Shown here piece after piece: positions 25,984 to 34,989 of a stretch of DNA of 64,000 bases. The stretch lies in assembly GCA_029262005.1 (NCBI GenBank), contig JAJDAG010000038.1, forward strand, positions 62,001-126,000, given 5' to 3'. The stretch comes from Candidatus Zhuqueibacterota bacterium. Lineage in GTDB: Bacteria; Zhuqueibacterota; Zhuqueibacteria; Oceanimicrobiales; Oceanimicrobiaceae. The translations under genes were made by a program, and so were the position numbers. The first letter of the stretch is position 1. Every line of letters begins with the position of its first letter. Below the pieces are notes generated by a model that was not told where the DNA came from, did no database searches, and saw only the letters and a list, made by a program, of their open reading frames with translations.

Positions 25984-27315
25984 ATGAAGATTTCGATCGT
26001 TGGTACCGGTTATGTCGGGCTCGTAGCCGGAACCTGTTTCGCTGATACCGGAAACGATGTCACTTGCGCTGATGTAAACCAAGAAAAAATTGATGGTTTG
26101 AACAATGGCGTGATTCCGATTTACGAACCGGGTCTAAAAGATCTGGTGAATCGCAACGTCAAGGAAGAACGTTTGTCGTTTACAACCGACATAAAACTTG
26201 CTATCGAGACTGCTCAAGTCATTTTTATTGCTGTGGGCACGCCTCCAGGTGAAGATGGCTCGGCTGATCTAAAGCATGTGCTTGCTGTCGCTCGCGATAT
26301 TGGCAAATACATGAACGGATACAAAGTTATTGTGGATAAAAGTACGGTGCCGGTTGGTACGGCAGAAAAAGTTGAAGCGGAAATAAAAAAACACTCAAAA
26401 CAACGTTTTTCAGTGGTTTCAAATCCGGAGTTCCTCAAAGAAGGTGCTGCCATTGACGATTTCTTGAGGCCGGATCGGGTCGTGATAGGGGCTGAGGATG
26501 AAGAGGCCATGGGAATAATGAAAAATCTCTACCGACCATTTGTTCGTTCCGGTAAGCCGATTATTGAGATGGACAGACGTAGCGCTGAGCTAACTAAATA
26601 TGCCGCAAATGCAATGCTCGCGACTAAGATATCTTTCATTAACGATATTGCGAATTTGTGCGATGCCATGAACGCCGATGTTGAAATGGTGCGGAAAGGA
26701 ATTGGAACAGACAGCCGCATTGGCCCGCAGTTCATTTATCCAGGCACAGGATATGGGGGATCTTGCTTTCCTAAGGATGTGCAGGCGCTGATCAGAACGG
26801 CGAAAGAGTTCGACTACGAACTCGGTATTATAAAAGCTGTCGAAGCTGTAAACCAGCGTCAAAAGACTGTTTTGCTGCAGAAAATCAATCGCTATTTTGA
26901 CAACAATCTGAAAGACAAGACAATCGCAATGTGGGGCCTGGCATTTAAACCAAAAACCGACGACATGCGTGAAGCCCCGTCGATTTCAATGATTGATGGG
27001 CTTATTGCCAGGGGAGCAAAAGTGCGCGCCCATGATCCGGAAGCGCTGAACGAAGCGCGCCACATATTTGGTGACAAAGTCGATAAAGAGCTATTCTTAT
27101 TCGAAAAACGTTATGAAGCGCTGGAAGGCGCCGATGCGCTTGTCATCATGACAGAATGGAACGCATTTCGCGAACCGGATTTTTATCTCATAAAGGAATT
27201 GCTCAAATCTCCGGCTGTCTTTGACGGAAGAAATCTCTATACTCCAGGCCGCATGAAGCGCCTGGGAATCGAATATTTTTCTATTGGCCGACCGAGGCTA
27301 AATGGTCAAAAATAA
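25984..27315 (+). CDS. ugd: UDP-glucose 6-dehydrogenase
   Basis: The 443-residue protein is full length. It oxidises UDP-glucose to UDP-glucuronate, a precursor for surface polysaccharides. The N-terminal Rossmann motif is VGTGYVGLVAGTCFA. The sugar-binding and middle region has VDKSTVPVGTA and NPEFLKEGAAIDDFLRPDR. The catalytic cysteine is in YGGSCFPKDV. The C-terminal domain has MWGLAFKPKTDDMREAPS. It is monocistronic with its own terminator. Pel is built from amino sugars, so this gene probably serves another glycan. Confidence 0.95.
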   Translation: MKISIVGTGYVGLVAGTCFADTGNDVTCADVNQEKIDGLNNGVIPIYEPGLKDLVNRNVKEERLSFTTDIKLAIETAQVIFIAVGTPPGEDGSADLKHVLAVARDIGKYMNGYKVIVDKSTVPVGTAEKVEAEIKKHSKQRFSVVSNPEFLKEGAAIDDFLRPDRVVIGAEDEEAMGIMKNLYRPFVRSGKPIIEMDRRSAELTKYAANAMLATKISFINDIANLCDAMNADVEMVRKGIGTDSRIGPQFIYPGTGYGGSCFPKDVQALIRTAKEFDYELGIIKAVEAVNQRQKTVLLQKINRYFDNNLKDKTIAMWGLAFKPKTDDMREAPSISMIDGLIARGAKVRAHDPEALNEARHIFGDKVDKELFLFEKRYEALEGADALVIMTEWNAFREPDFYLIKELLKSPAVFDGRNLYTPGRMKRLGIEYFSIGRPRLNGQK

Positions 27316-27344
27316 CTTGTTGAAGTTTGCTTCTGAAGAAATTG

Positions 27345-27372
27345 AGGGCGCTGATCGGCGCCCTTTTTTTTT
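27345..27372 (+). terminator. Rho-independent terminator after ugd
   Basis: Stem AGGGCGC (27345-27351) with GCGCCCT (27358-27364) around a six-base loop, followed by a run of T. Confidence 0.9.
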
Positions 27373-27480
27373 GTAAAAAGACAAGGCATGGCATAGCGGG
27401 GAATAATACTGCGTTGACCACGGTATCAATTATGTACACAGAGGATTTATGCGCAGAATTATTTTCAATAGGAGAGAAAC

Positions 27481-28056
27481 ATGATGAAACAAGTCTCTCA
27501 ATTCTTAAATCTGGTCTTAGTTATCTTTAATGATAAGTTGAGTGGAAGAAAATGGTTCTCTTTAAGGGAAGCTGTCGGCCTGTCCATATTGCTGCACCTG
27601 ATGGCCACAGTTGTCGTCGCATCGTTTTGGCTAGGGAATGAAATCTTCAAGCAGCCTGCGATTGAGCCACCGTTGATGTTTGAGCTTGAGCCATCCTATT
27701 TGTCCCAAAGCGTGGGACCGACTAATCCGGTCGAACAATCTGGAATGAGCAGTTTGACCACAGAAAAACAGGTCGGAACAACTGGAAGTAGAGGAAATTT
27801 GAGCCGCGATGCTTTTCTCATGGCCTCACTGGCCTCTCTGGATGAATTAAGAGAAGCGTTTACTCCTGCCTTGCATCCGGTCTCTACGGACACTGTTGGT
27901 AGCTTCTCACCACTGATGGAAGGCACCATTCCGGGTAGCAACGGCGACTCATTTGGGTGGCATAAGGGAACCAGGGCTGGTTCCGGGCGTGGCATAAGTA
28001 TTTCCATTGGTAGTGGTGGTGGTAATTGCCCGCCAGGGCCGACTATTTTACAATAA
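27481..28056 (+). CDS. TonB-like N-terminal anchor protein lacking a TonB C-terminal domain
   Basis: The 191-residue protein follows GGAGAG with a good spacing (ATG at 27481 or 27484). A short cytoplasmic N-terminus leads into one helix, LREAVGLSILLHLMATVVVASFW. Its SxxxH pattern (SILLH) is the hallmark by which TonB contacts ExbB-ExbD. The usual proline-rich spacer and C-terminal TonB domain are absent; instead there is a Ser/Gly-rich tail ending GSGGGNCPPGPTILQ. There is no ExbBD neighbour. It may be a regulatory or degenerate TonB relative. The assignment rests on the helix alone. Confidence 0.5.
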   Translation: MMKQVSQFLNLVLVIFNDKLSGRKWFSLREAVGLSILLHLMATVVVASFWLGNEIFKQPAIEPPLMFELEPSYLSQSVGPTNPVEQSGMSSLTTEKQVGTTGSRGNLSRDAFLMASLASLDELREAFTPALHPVSTDTVGSFSPLMEGTIPGSNGDSFGWHKGTRAGSGRGISISIGSGGGNCPPGPTILQ

Positions 28057-28084
28057 CAAAGTTTGTTCGAATACGGATTTTCAG

Positions 28085-28118
28085 GGTGCGAGTTGTTGGG
28101 TTTGGCTCGCACCTTTTT
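28085..28118 (+). terminator. Rho-independent terminator after the TonB-like gene
   Basis: Stem GGTGCGAG (28085-28092) with CTCGCACC (28106-28113) and a T-rich tail TTTTTGG. Confidence 0.8.
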
Positions 28119-28720
28119 GGTTTTTTGGCGAATCGGTTTGGCAAAGCCATCCTTGAGCATTTACAACATATCCTGCAGTTCTAATTTCAAAAAGTCTGTT
28201 TGAGAGTCTCCCACAATTCTATTCCTCAGTGCATTGTCTTTTATAAAAAACCTGATATTTTAAGCTCGACAAAATCGATCCAATACACGGCTCTAAAGCC
28301 CGCTAAAACATTTTTTATACAAATGGGCATGTCAGGAAATTCAATGACATGTTTGTTTTCCTTGCGAGTGATTCTTCATTAAAGTCTTGGATTTTTTAAG
28401 ACTTTAATGGTAATGCAAATCCCCAAAACCGCCACTTTGATTGTTTTTGATTTACATATTCGAAATACGATTTTGGTAAAATCGACCTGCTCAACATCTT
28501 GGTATGTTCACTTTCAAAGCAGATGTGCAGTTATTAACCAGTATCAATTCGGTAGTCCTGTGCCAATTTGGTAGAATAAGGTCAGATTTACCTTGTTTTT
28601 TTACGATACGTTTACCGGCGAGCGTTGTGGCATACTAATTGCCGGAGGAGGGCTCATATTTGCACTGATACTGTTTAAATAAATGACATTATGAAATAAT
28701 TGGTACAGGTTTACGACTAA
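28119..28720. other. Intergenic region, about 600 bases, without a gene
   Basis: This AT-rich stretch is downstream of the terminator and upstream of three outer-membrane protein genes. It holds one strong inverted repeat (28377-28409, listed separately) and a small direct repeat, CAATTCGGTAG (near 28545) and CAATTTGGTAG (near 28563). No credible ORF or tRNA is seen. A promoter for the downstream genes is expected near its right end. Confidence 0.45.
28377..28409. repeat. Perfect 12-base inverted repeat in a gene-free stretch
   Basis: CATTAAAGTCTT (28377-28388) and AAGACTTTAATG (28398-28409) are perfect reverse complements around GGATTTTTT. There is no gene ending nearby and no following T-run, so it is not a typical terminator. 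It could be an operator, an RNA hairpin or a fragment of a mobile repeat. Confidence 0.6.
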
Positions 28721-29326
28721 GTGAATCGCTGGATAGACGGCTTTGGATTTCTTCTCGGCACTGCACTCATTGGTACGTTTTCAGGCGTCGGCTATTGTCA
28801 GGATTTAGAGCCAAAATTTCAACTTCAAGGCTCGGCGGGTTTCATTAATTACGATAAGGCCCTCGAGTTTGAACCAAGCCCCTATTTTGGGTTCGGCGCT
28901 GGGTTAGACATCTCGAATGTGCTTCAGCTTAACCTGTCTCTTTCTTACAGTCCTACCCGCCAACGAATTTTACAAGCTGCTTCAGATTGGTATGCGCGCT
29001 ATCATACATTTCATTATTGTTTTGTTTTGAAATTGCGCAAACATCAGTTTTTGCGGGAATGGTTGCATCCGTTCATCAATATTGGTGTGGGCGCTATGGT
29101 CATCAACCCGCAATCAGTGCATCTGGAACTTGGCGCTGGTAGATCGCTCAAAGTTGAACCTCCTGTGGAGCATTTGTGGAACATGCGTTTTGGTGGCGGC
29201 ATCTCAGTTGGTATTTTTCGGCATCTGCAGATTTATTTGGAGGTAAGGCGCTATGTTCTGCACCTGAAATCCATAGGGTGGATTGCAAATAACGCATTAT
29301 TACTCGGCTTTTCAACCAGATTTTGA
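28721..29326 (+). CDS. Small outer-membrane beta-barrel protein
   Basis: The 201-residue protein starts at a GTG (28721) without a clear ribosome site. A signal-like hydrophobic N-terminus (FGFLLGTALIGTFSGVGYC) is followed by repeated amphipathic strands with Gly and aromatic residues (PYFGFGAGLDISNVLQLNLSL, PFINIGVGAMVI, MRFGGGISVGIF). It ends in an aromatic residue (LLGFSTRF), as barrels do. No family is recognised. It is first of three consecutive envelope genes. Confidence 0.6.
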   Translation: MNRWIDGFGFLLGTALIGTFSGVGYCQDLEPKFQLQGSAGFINYDKALEFEPSPYFGFGAGLDISNVLQLNLSLSYSPTRQRILQAASDWYARYHTFHYCFVLKLRKHQFLREWLHPFINIGVGAMVINPQSVHLELGAGRSLKVEPPVEHLWNMRFGGGISVGIFRHLQIYLEVRRYVLHLKSIGWIANNALLLGFSTRF

Positions 29327-29346
29327 GACAAGTAGAATAACAACAA

Positions 29347-30243
29347 ATGAGTAGACCTGTTTTTTTAAAACACGTTTTGTTATTAGTCATACTGCCCTTC
29401 ACAATTTGGTCTGGGGAGTCGAAGCTATTCGCTCAAAATGCTTTAATCGCTTTGGATGGTGTTAGGATTTTTTCACTGCCGATGGTCGATGAGTCTCCGG
29501 TTGCAATTTTGTCTAAAGGCGATACCGTGCGGGTTATTGGCCAACGCGGCGAGTGGGTAAAAGTAGAAATGACGTCTGGGAAAAAAGGATGGATGCTGCT
29601 TCAAGTGCAAAGAGCTGAAACAACATCGAAGCGTCCGGAGGTGACGCCATGGTCTGGTACAAATGGCCGTAGTGCACCTGATATTGATGACCAAAATGGA
29701 TTAGGTATGCTGCCTGTGAGTAGAAACGGCGATCATCTTGCGGCTAGAAACGCCACAAATGACCTCGCGCCGGATGTTGATACTATGAAATCAAGAACAG
29801 GTTCAACGGCTCAGGAAAAATCGTTGTTCGGATACGCATTCGGCATGGGCCTGCTCGAAGGGGATTTTATTTATGATTGGAAGTTTGTGTATTACACAAA
29901 ACCAGGACTTGCTATGGTAGGCTCGTTTAAACATGCGCTTGGTGAGGCTGCAGATTCATATTTTATCATGGTAAACTGGGACTATCATTTAAAGGAAAAC
30001 GGTAGCTTTTTACCGTATCTATCTGCTGGAATGGGTGTGATCAACACAGTGCCGGAGCGCAGCATCGAGTTGGGGGGTGTTTCGAATATGACCATCAATT
30101 ATGGTTTCGGTGCCCTCAAACGTTTGCGAAAAAACATGACGCTCAGGATCAACGCATCTGTTTATACTGTTTTTATCGGTAAGGGCGCCCACCATTTCAA
30201 AGAACTGGCTATTGGATTTATGGTAGGTGAATTTTGGCAATAG
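29347..30243 (+). CDS. Exported SH3-like domain protein with C-terminal barrel
   Basis: The 298-residue protein has a signal peptide (VLLLVILPFTIWSGESKLFA). A bacterial SH3-like domain follows (ALDGVRIFSLPMVDESPVAI, KGDTVRVIGQRGEWVKVEM, GKKGWMLLQVQ). After a polar linker comes a region with strand pattern, YAFGMGLLEGDFIYDWKFVY and FLPYLSAGMGVINTV, ending FMVGEFWQ. The SH3 domain may bind peptidoglycan peptides and the C-terminus probably inserts in the outer membrane. It is 20 bases after the preceding barrel gene. Confidence 0.62.
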   Translation: MSRPVFLKHVLLLVILPFTIWSGESKLFAQNALIALDGVRIFSLPMVDESPVAILSKGDTVRVIGQRGEWVKVEMTSGKKGWMLLQVQRAETTSKRPEVTPWSGTNGRSAPDIDDQNGLGMLPVSRNGDHLAARNATNDLAPDVDTMKSRTGSTAQEKSLFGYAFGMGLLEGDFIYDWKFVYYTKPGLAMVGSFKHALGEAADSYFIMVNWDYHLKENGSFLPYLSAGMGVINTVPERSIELGGVSNMTINYGFGALKRLRKNMTLRINASVYTVFIGKGAHHFKELAIGFMVGEFWQ

Positions 30244-30327
30244 CTGGTTGGCGAGATAGTTTTGATTCGTAATTGTGTAAGTGAGATAGATCGATATTTT
30301 TTAACGCATAAGCCCGGGAGCAGATTA

Positions 30328-30870
30328 TTGAAAAAACTAAGCAACCTTTTCATAGTAGTGCTGATTTCTTTGACAAGTGTTTCGCTGTTTGCTCAGAATA
30401 AACCCTCCGGCATGCATGAGTTGTTTCCGTTTACAGGGTTTTATGCACCGGATCGTTTTCAGAATTCACTGAATTTGGGTGTTCGCTACGAATACTATTT
30501 TGATGATCGATTATCCATGGGCGCTGCAATTGGTTTTGCCAGAGCCGGCCAGGAGTACTATCAGCAAGTTGGGCTTGCTGCACCGGAGCAGGGTAGTTCT
30601 GCAGTAATTTATTACAATGGCAGGGTGACTCACTCTATTCCATTGGGTAAGGTCATCCCTTATGCAGTTGTTGGGCTTGGCGTTACAAGACAACATTCGG
30701 AGTCAAATTTAACATTCAGCATCGGCATTGGTACCAAGTTCCCAATCGGTAAGACAACCTATCTCCGTTATGAAATCAGCGATCACATTTTCTCAAGCGG
30801 AAATAATGAAACGTCCTGGACAAATAACAATATTGAGTTAGCGGTCGGCGTGTCTTTCTTCCTGCAATAG
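30328..30870 (+). CDS. Small outer-membrane beta-barrel protein
   Basis: The 180-residue protein is placed at a TTG at 30328, because GGGAG lies at 30316-30320 and the protein then opens with a standard signal peptide (KKLSNLFIVVLISLTSVSLF, cleavage after FAQ). Using the upstream in-frame start would add 22 residues of unlikely sequence. The mature part shows strand patterns (LNLGVRYEYYFDDRLSMGAA, IPYAVVGLGVTRQH) and ends VGVSFFLQ. It resembles small OmpA/OmpW-like barrels; no finer call is possible. Confidence 0.6.
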   Translation: MKKLSNLFIVVLISLTSVSLFAQNKPSGMHELFPFTGFYAPDRFQNSLNLGVRYEYYFDDRLSMGAAIGFARAGQEYYQQVGLAAPEQGSSAVIYYNGRVTHSIPLGKVIPYAVVGLGVTRQHSESNLTFSIGIGTKFPIGKTTYLRYEISDHIFSSGNNETSWTNNNIELAVGVSFFLQ

Positions 30871-30990
30871 TTTTATTGAAACTGTGACTGTACTTGAGTT
30901 GGTAATGGTTTTTAACCGGGTAATTTAGATGTTTAAAATATCGATATTTTTACACGACGGAGTTACTTTATACGACAGGGGAGAGCATCA

Positions 30991-32928
30991 ATGGTAGTAC
31001 TCCATAGTTTTTTTTCGAAAGCACTAAAAGAAATAAAAATAAATTCACGGGTTGCGGCGACTGAACTGTTGCTGGCATTGTTACTGTTTGCCGGCTGTCA
31101 AGGTAGTCTCCCTGACGATGTGGTTCAAGCTGAACTCCCTTCAGGAATTATTTTTGTAAAAGCAAAGCGCACTCGCACACTTAATAGTTTTTCAGGTGGC
31201 GGCAACCTTTTTTCTTTGATTCCTGCAGCGCCGGATGGCAAGCTGACGAATCTGACAAACCTTGAAAATGGCGATGTTGCTGATCCTGAAATTTCATATG
31301 ATGGGCTGCGTGTTTTGTTTTCAATGCGGCGAGATGGGAGAGATCATTGGCATATTTATGAAATGAATATCGATGGTTCAAATTTAACCCAATTGACATT
31401 TGGTGATGCTGATGATTTTGACCCACTTTATTTACCCAGCGGCAAAATCGTTTTTACATCTAATCGACCTGGTTACAGGGATGAATACAATGTTGCCAGA
31501 GCCGAAGTGCTTCATAACATGAATGCAGATGGTTCGAATATTGATCAGATCTCATTTAATCTCAGCGATGACTTTGATCCGTTTGTACTGCGCAATGGCC
31601 AGGTAGCTTATACCCGCTGGGAGCACCATGGCCCCATGAACCGGTTTCCTTTATTTAATACAAATCCGGATGGTTGTGCTACATTTGTACTCTTTGGCCC
31701 GCATGATCGCAACTTTTTTCATGCCCGGGAATTACCTGACGGGGATATTGTCGCCACAATGTCAAGGCGAGTGAACGGCGATGCCGGCGCTGTGGCAATT
31801 TTGCATTTGAATGACAATCATGCTGATCCGCCACTTTCCGGAGATTACGAAAATATTACCGAAAACATTGTGTCCGATGATATTTTGCGGGGACCACCGT
31901 TTCCCAAAGGCGCGTTTAAATTTCCTTTCCCGCTTCCGGACGGGCGCATAATGGTGTCCTATTCGTCACGATACGGAACATTTCAAGCTGGTGAGGGCAA
32001 TGAAAAGAAAGTTGAGCCGGATTTTGGCCTGAGCACGCTCAACCGGGATGGCAGCAATTTGACGCTTTTATATAATGACAGAGATACGCATGAACTCGAT
32101 GCGGTTGTCATCGCTCCACGAAACATTCCACCTGTTATTCCAGAGGCCATCGATCAGAGTGTGGAAACCGGTGTGTTTCTTGATAAATCGGTTTACTTTC
32201 GGCAGAGTAACGATGGTCAGGAAATTCCAGCGCCGGGTGAGATTAAGGAACTAATGATAATAGAAGGCATCCCGATTTTTCCGGGTGACCGGGACATGAC
32301 CGGCCTGACCAATTTTGAACGCAAGCGGATAATAGGGGTAGCACCTGTTTTCGAAGACGGGTCCACTATTTTTCGCGTTCCGGTTAATACGCCTATTTCT
32401 GTAAATACGCTCGATTCTCTGGGGCGCTCGGTGGTCACCAAACGTACCTGGTTTTACATTCGCCCCGGTGAACCGACCGGGATCTGCATTGGCTGCCATT
32501 CACCACGCGGCTTGAAAAAACCGGAACGTGTTATGGCCGAAAATATGCAACCCCACGATTTGAATGTGCCGGTTGCAGAGCGCGAAATTGTCGCATTTCA
32601 GAACGCCATCGCACCAATTATCGAAAATAAATGTGAGAGTTGTCACAGCGGCGCTACTCCTGCGGCCATGCTGGATCTCTCACTTGCGTCATCGGGTACT
32701 GAAGGGAATGACCGCTATCCGCAAGCTTACCATAGTTTACTTTCTTCAACACGCAATCCCAGACTGGTAGTGGCGCCCTTTTCACGCCGCAGCCTCTTAG
32801 CTGATCGGCTACTGGGTGTTGGTCGTGCTCAGGGCGGTGTGCGTCATCCCGATGGCCAATTCGCACTCACTCAGGATGAAATTCGAAAATTCATCAATTG
32901 GATTGATCTGGGTGCTCAATACAGGTAG
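30991..32928 (+). CDS. Lipoprotein with PD40 repeats and two CxxCH haem motifs (HzsA-related)
   Basis: The 645-residue protein has GGGGAG upstream of the ATG and a lipobox (LLFAGC). The N-terminal ~400 residues are a TolB/PD40-type propeller ([66 protein letters not shown]). The C-terminal part has haem c attachment sites CIGCH and CESCH. This layout is that of the family named after hydrazine synthase subunit alpha, whose members are mostly not hydrazine synthases. It is a likely extracytoplasmic electron-transfer protein or substrate-oxidising subunit. It leads a run of redox-type genes. Confidence 0.8.
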   Translation: MVVLHSFFSKALKEIKINSRVAATELLLALLLFAGCQGSLPDDVVQAELPSGIIFVKAKRTRTLNSFSGGGNLFSLIPAAPDGKLTNLTNLENGDVADPEISYDGLRVLFSMRRDGRDHWHIYEMNIDGSNLTQLTFGDADDFDPLYLPSGKIVFTSNRPGYRDEYNVARAEVLHNMNADGSNIDQISFNLSDDFDPFVLRNGQVAYTRWEHHGPMNRFPLFNTNPDGCATFVLFGPHDRNFFHARELPDGDIVATMSRRVNGDAGAVAILHLNDNHADPPLSGDYENITENIVSDDILRGPPFPKGAFKFPFPLPDGRIMVSYSSRYGTFQAGEGNEKKVEPDFGLSTLNRDGSNLTLLYNDRDTHELDAVVIAPRNIPPVIPEAIDQSVETGVFLDKSVYFRQSNDGQEIPAPGEIKELMIIEGIPIFPGDRDMTGLTNFERKRIIGVAPVFEDGSTIFRVPVNTPISVNTLDSLGRSVVTKRTWFYIRPGEPTGICIGCHSPRGLKKPERVMAENMQPHDLNVPVAEREIVAFQNAIAPIIENKCESCHSGATPAAMLDLSLASSGTEGNDRYPQAYHSLLSSTRNPRLVVAPFSRRSLLADRLLGVGRAQGGVRHPDGQFALTQDEIRKFINWIDLGAQYR

Positions 32929-32947
32929 CCAGAGACTAGGAGAACTC

Positions 32948-33454
32948 ATGAAGCGTTTAATTTTACTGCACCTGATTGGTGCTTTGCTGGTTGCGCCACT
33001 TTCTGCCAAAGGCCCGGTTGTGGGCAATAAGGCCATTGATTTCACTTTAAAAACTTTTGATGGCCAGACGGTGTCACTCAGCCAGTATCGGGGCAAGGTT
33101 GTGTTGCTTGATTTTTGGGCCAGTTGGTGCGGGCCGTGCAAAGAAGAGATGCCCTTTCTTAGTATTTTACAGAAATCGTATGGCAAAGCAGGTTTGGTTG
33201 TTTTGGCCGTAAACATAGATAAAGAGCGTAAAAATGCCCTTAAATTCATGGACCATAATGCTGTCCAGCTTACGCCTTTGTGGGATGCAAAGATGGAAGT
33301 TGTTTCAAGTTATGATATCGCCAAAATGCCTACGACTTTTATCATCGATAGGCACGGCGTTATTCGTTTCATGCATCTTGGCTTCAAGGCTGAGCAATTC
33401 AGTGAATATAAACGCCAAATCGAAAAATTGCTGCAAGAAGGCAGGAAAAAATAA
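32948..33454 (+). CDS. TlpA-like periplasmic thioredoxin
   Basis: The 168-residue protein starts at ATG 32948 ([20 protein letters not shown], signal peptide), with TAGGAG upstream. An in-frame extension to 32816 overlaps the preceding gene. The active site is WCGPC in [17 protein letters not shown], with the cis-proline region [13 protein letters not shown]. It lies 19 bases after the diheme lipoprotein gene and before DUF4266 and DUF3570 genes. The thioredoxin-DUF4266-DUF3570 order recurs in other bacteria. Confidence 0.88.
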   Translation: MKRLILLHLIGALLVAPLSAKGPVVGNKAIDFTLKTFDGQTVSLSQYRGKVVLLDFWASWCGPCKEEMPFLSILQKSYGKAGLVVLAVNIDKERKNALKFMDHNAVQLTPLWDAKMEVVSSYDIAKMPTTFIIDRHGVIRFMHLGFKAEQFSEYKRQIEKLLQEGRKK

Positions 33455-33581
33455 AATTTGTAATGGCAGCGGTCACAGTTTGAACGGTACAGATTTGTTA
33501 CGACAAATACGGACCGGAAACCCAATTGATAAATAGTTGCGCGATGCGCAGAGTGTTCACTTTAACACCAGAGGCAGAGAC

Positions 33582-33812
33582 ATGCGGGATATTCTACTCT
33601 TAACTTTAACAGGATTAGTGCTTATCGTTTTTGGACTGGCTTTCAGCGGCTGTGTGGCAGTGAAACCTTATCAGCGTGAACATCTGGCGGATCGTATTAT
33701 GGCTTTTGAAGCTGTTGCGGATGAGGACGCAATGGATCGGCATTTTCTGGAAACAAGGGAAGGCAGTAGCGGCGGCCAGGGCGGAGCAGGTGGTGGCTGT
33801 GCTTGTAATTGA
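33582..33812 (+). CDS. DUF4266 lipoprotein
   Basis: The 76-residue protein starts at ATG 33582; a longer frame from 33537 adds 15 unlikely residues. A lipoprotein signal ends at the lipobox FSGC. The mature peptide has the DUF4266 pattern: VKPYQREHLADRIMAFE, then a Gly-rich tail ending GGGCACN. Family members sit beside TlpA and DUF3570 genes, and often beside ApbE flavin transferases. Their role is unknown; the small Cys-Gly tail suggests a redox or lipid-anchored scaffold. Confidence 0.85.
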   Translation: MRDILLLTLTGLVLIVFGLAFSGCVAVKPYQREHLADRIMAFEAVADEDAMDRHFLETREGSSGGQGGAGGGCACN

Positions 33813-33856
33813 GCAACACGGGAATCGAAATTAGCAACCGGATTGATGGGCGAGTT

Positions 33857-34972
33857 ATGAAAAAAACAATTGCCAAAACGACGGCTTGTATGCTTTTGCT
33901 TTCGTTTACTTCACTGGTCTTTGCAGATGGAAAAGTAAGTATGCGAACCAACTTGTTCAGTGATAATAAAGGAACGACCATCCGTATCCCTTCGCTCGAA
34001 TTGAGCAGAAATTTGTGGATGGACTTGCGAATGGTGTTGCAATACAGCCTGAACCAGGTTGTCGTACCACCGATTCTGGGTATTTCAGCAAGGCCTTCGC
34101 CAAGTGACACCGATGCCATAACCGGTGCATCAAGGCCAATTTCCGGAGACAAACCGGCTGATGAGTCATTTACAAAAGATCGCAATGAAATAATAACAGC
34201 ACTCCTGTTACCGAATGCAGGACTCAGCTTTTATTATAGTGATGAAAGCGACTACATTGCGCGCATGGCTACTGCATCTGTGAATTTTGACTTCAATCAA
34301 AAGAATACCAATTTGGCTGCAAGTTATAGCTATGGCTGGGATGACGTCAGGCCATTGAGTGCAGACACATCACATACGAAGGAGACCCATGGTCTAAACG
34401 TTACCTTGACACAAGCTTTGAGCCCGGTCCTCATTGGCAGGGTTGGCGCTGACTTTTCAAATGTCAGTGGCTTTCAAAGCAATCCATACAGAACCGTCCA
34501 TGCCGGAGGGTTGGTTTTGCAAGAGAATCACCCTTTGTGGCGAAACAGGGGAGCGGTCTTTGTTAAACTGAATCGTTATTTTCAAACCAGAACATCTCTG
34601 AATATGGAATATCGTTACTATCGTGATGATTGGGATATCCGTTCGCACACGTTGAGCGCTGCTTATTACCAGCACATGAGCGACAAGGTGCTGATTCGTT
34701 ACAAATATCGGTACTATAACCAAAGCGCAGCAAATTTTTATCAGCCAATTTATTCCGCGAGCCGGTCTTATATGACATCTGATTACAAGTTACAGAGCTT
34801 TAACGCGCATACTTTTGGAATAAGACTCGAATACAAATTGCAGGATTTGCTGGAAGATGGTTTGCTGGCATTTATGGCGAATTCAACCTTCGAAGCAAAA
34901 TATGAACGCTATTTTTCATCGAACGATTTTAACGCAGACATCTTCCATTTGGGCCTGGTACTGAATTACTAA
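33857..34972 (+). CDS. DUF3570 outer-membrane barrel with flavinylation-like motif
   Basis: The 371-residue protein starts at ATG 33857 with a signal peptide (KTTACMLLLSFTSLVFA). Mature sequence has long amphipathic strands rich in Tyr (LSFYYSDESDYIARMATASV, LNMEYRYYRDDWDI) and ends in FHLGLVLNY, typical of a barrel. Between strands is DAITGAS (Asp86-Ser92; Thr89 codon at 34121), which matches the consensus around the FMN-linked Ser/Thr of ApbE substrates such as NqrC and RnfG (D-x-[ST]-G-A-[ST]). No apbE gene is in the window. It starts 44 bases after the DUF4266 stop. Confidence 0.85.
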   Translation: MKKTIAKTTACMLLLSFTSLVFADGKVSMRTNLFSDNKGTTIRIPSLELSRNLWMDLRMVLQYSLNQVVVPPILGISARPSPSDTDAITGASRPISGDKPADESFTKDRNEIITALLLPNAGLSFYYSDESDYIARMATASVNFDFNQKNTNLAASYSYGWDDVRPLSADTSHTKETHGLNVTLTQALSPVLIGRVGADFSNVSGFQSNPYRTVHAGGLVLQENHPLWRNRGAVFVKLNRYFQTRTSLNMEYRYYRDDWDIRSHTLSAAYYQHMSDKVLIRYKYRYYNQSAANFYQPIYSASRSYMTSDYKLQSFNAHTFGIRLEYKLQDLLEDGLLAFMANSTFEAKYERYFSSNDFNADIFHLGLVLNY

Positions 34973-34989
34973 AGAGGGGAAATGCAGTT

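Noticed and set aside
27327-27530. A 67-codon frame after ugd
   Set aside because: It runs straight through the ugd terminator and overlaps the start of the TonB-like gene.
30991-32928. A true hydrazine synthase subunit
   Set aside because: No HzsB or HzsC partner is present, and the HzsA-related family is broad; only the domain layout is shared.
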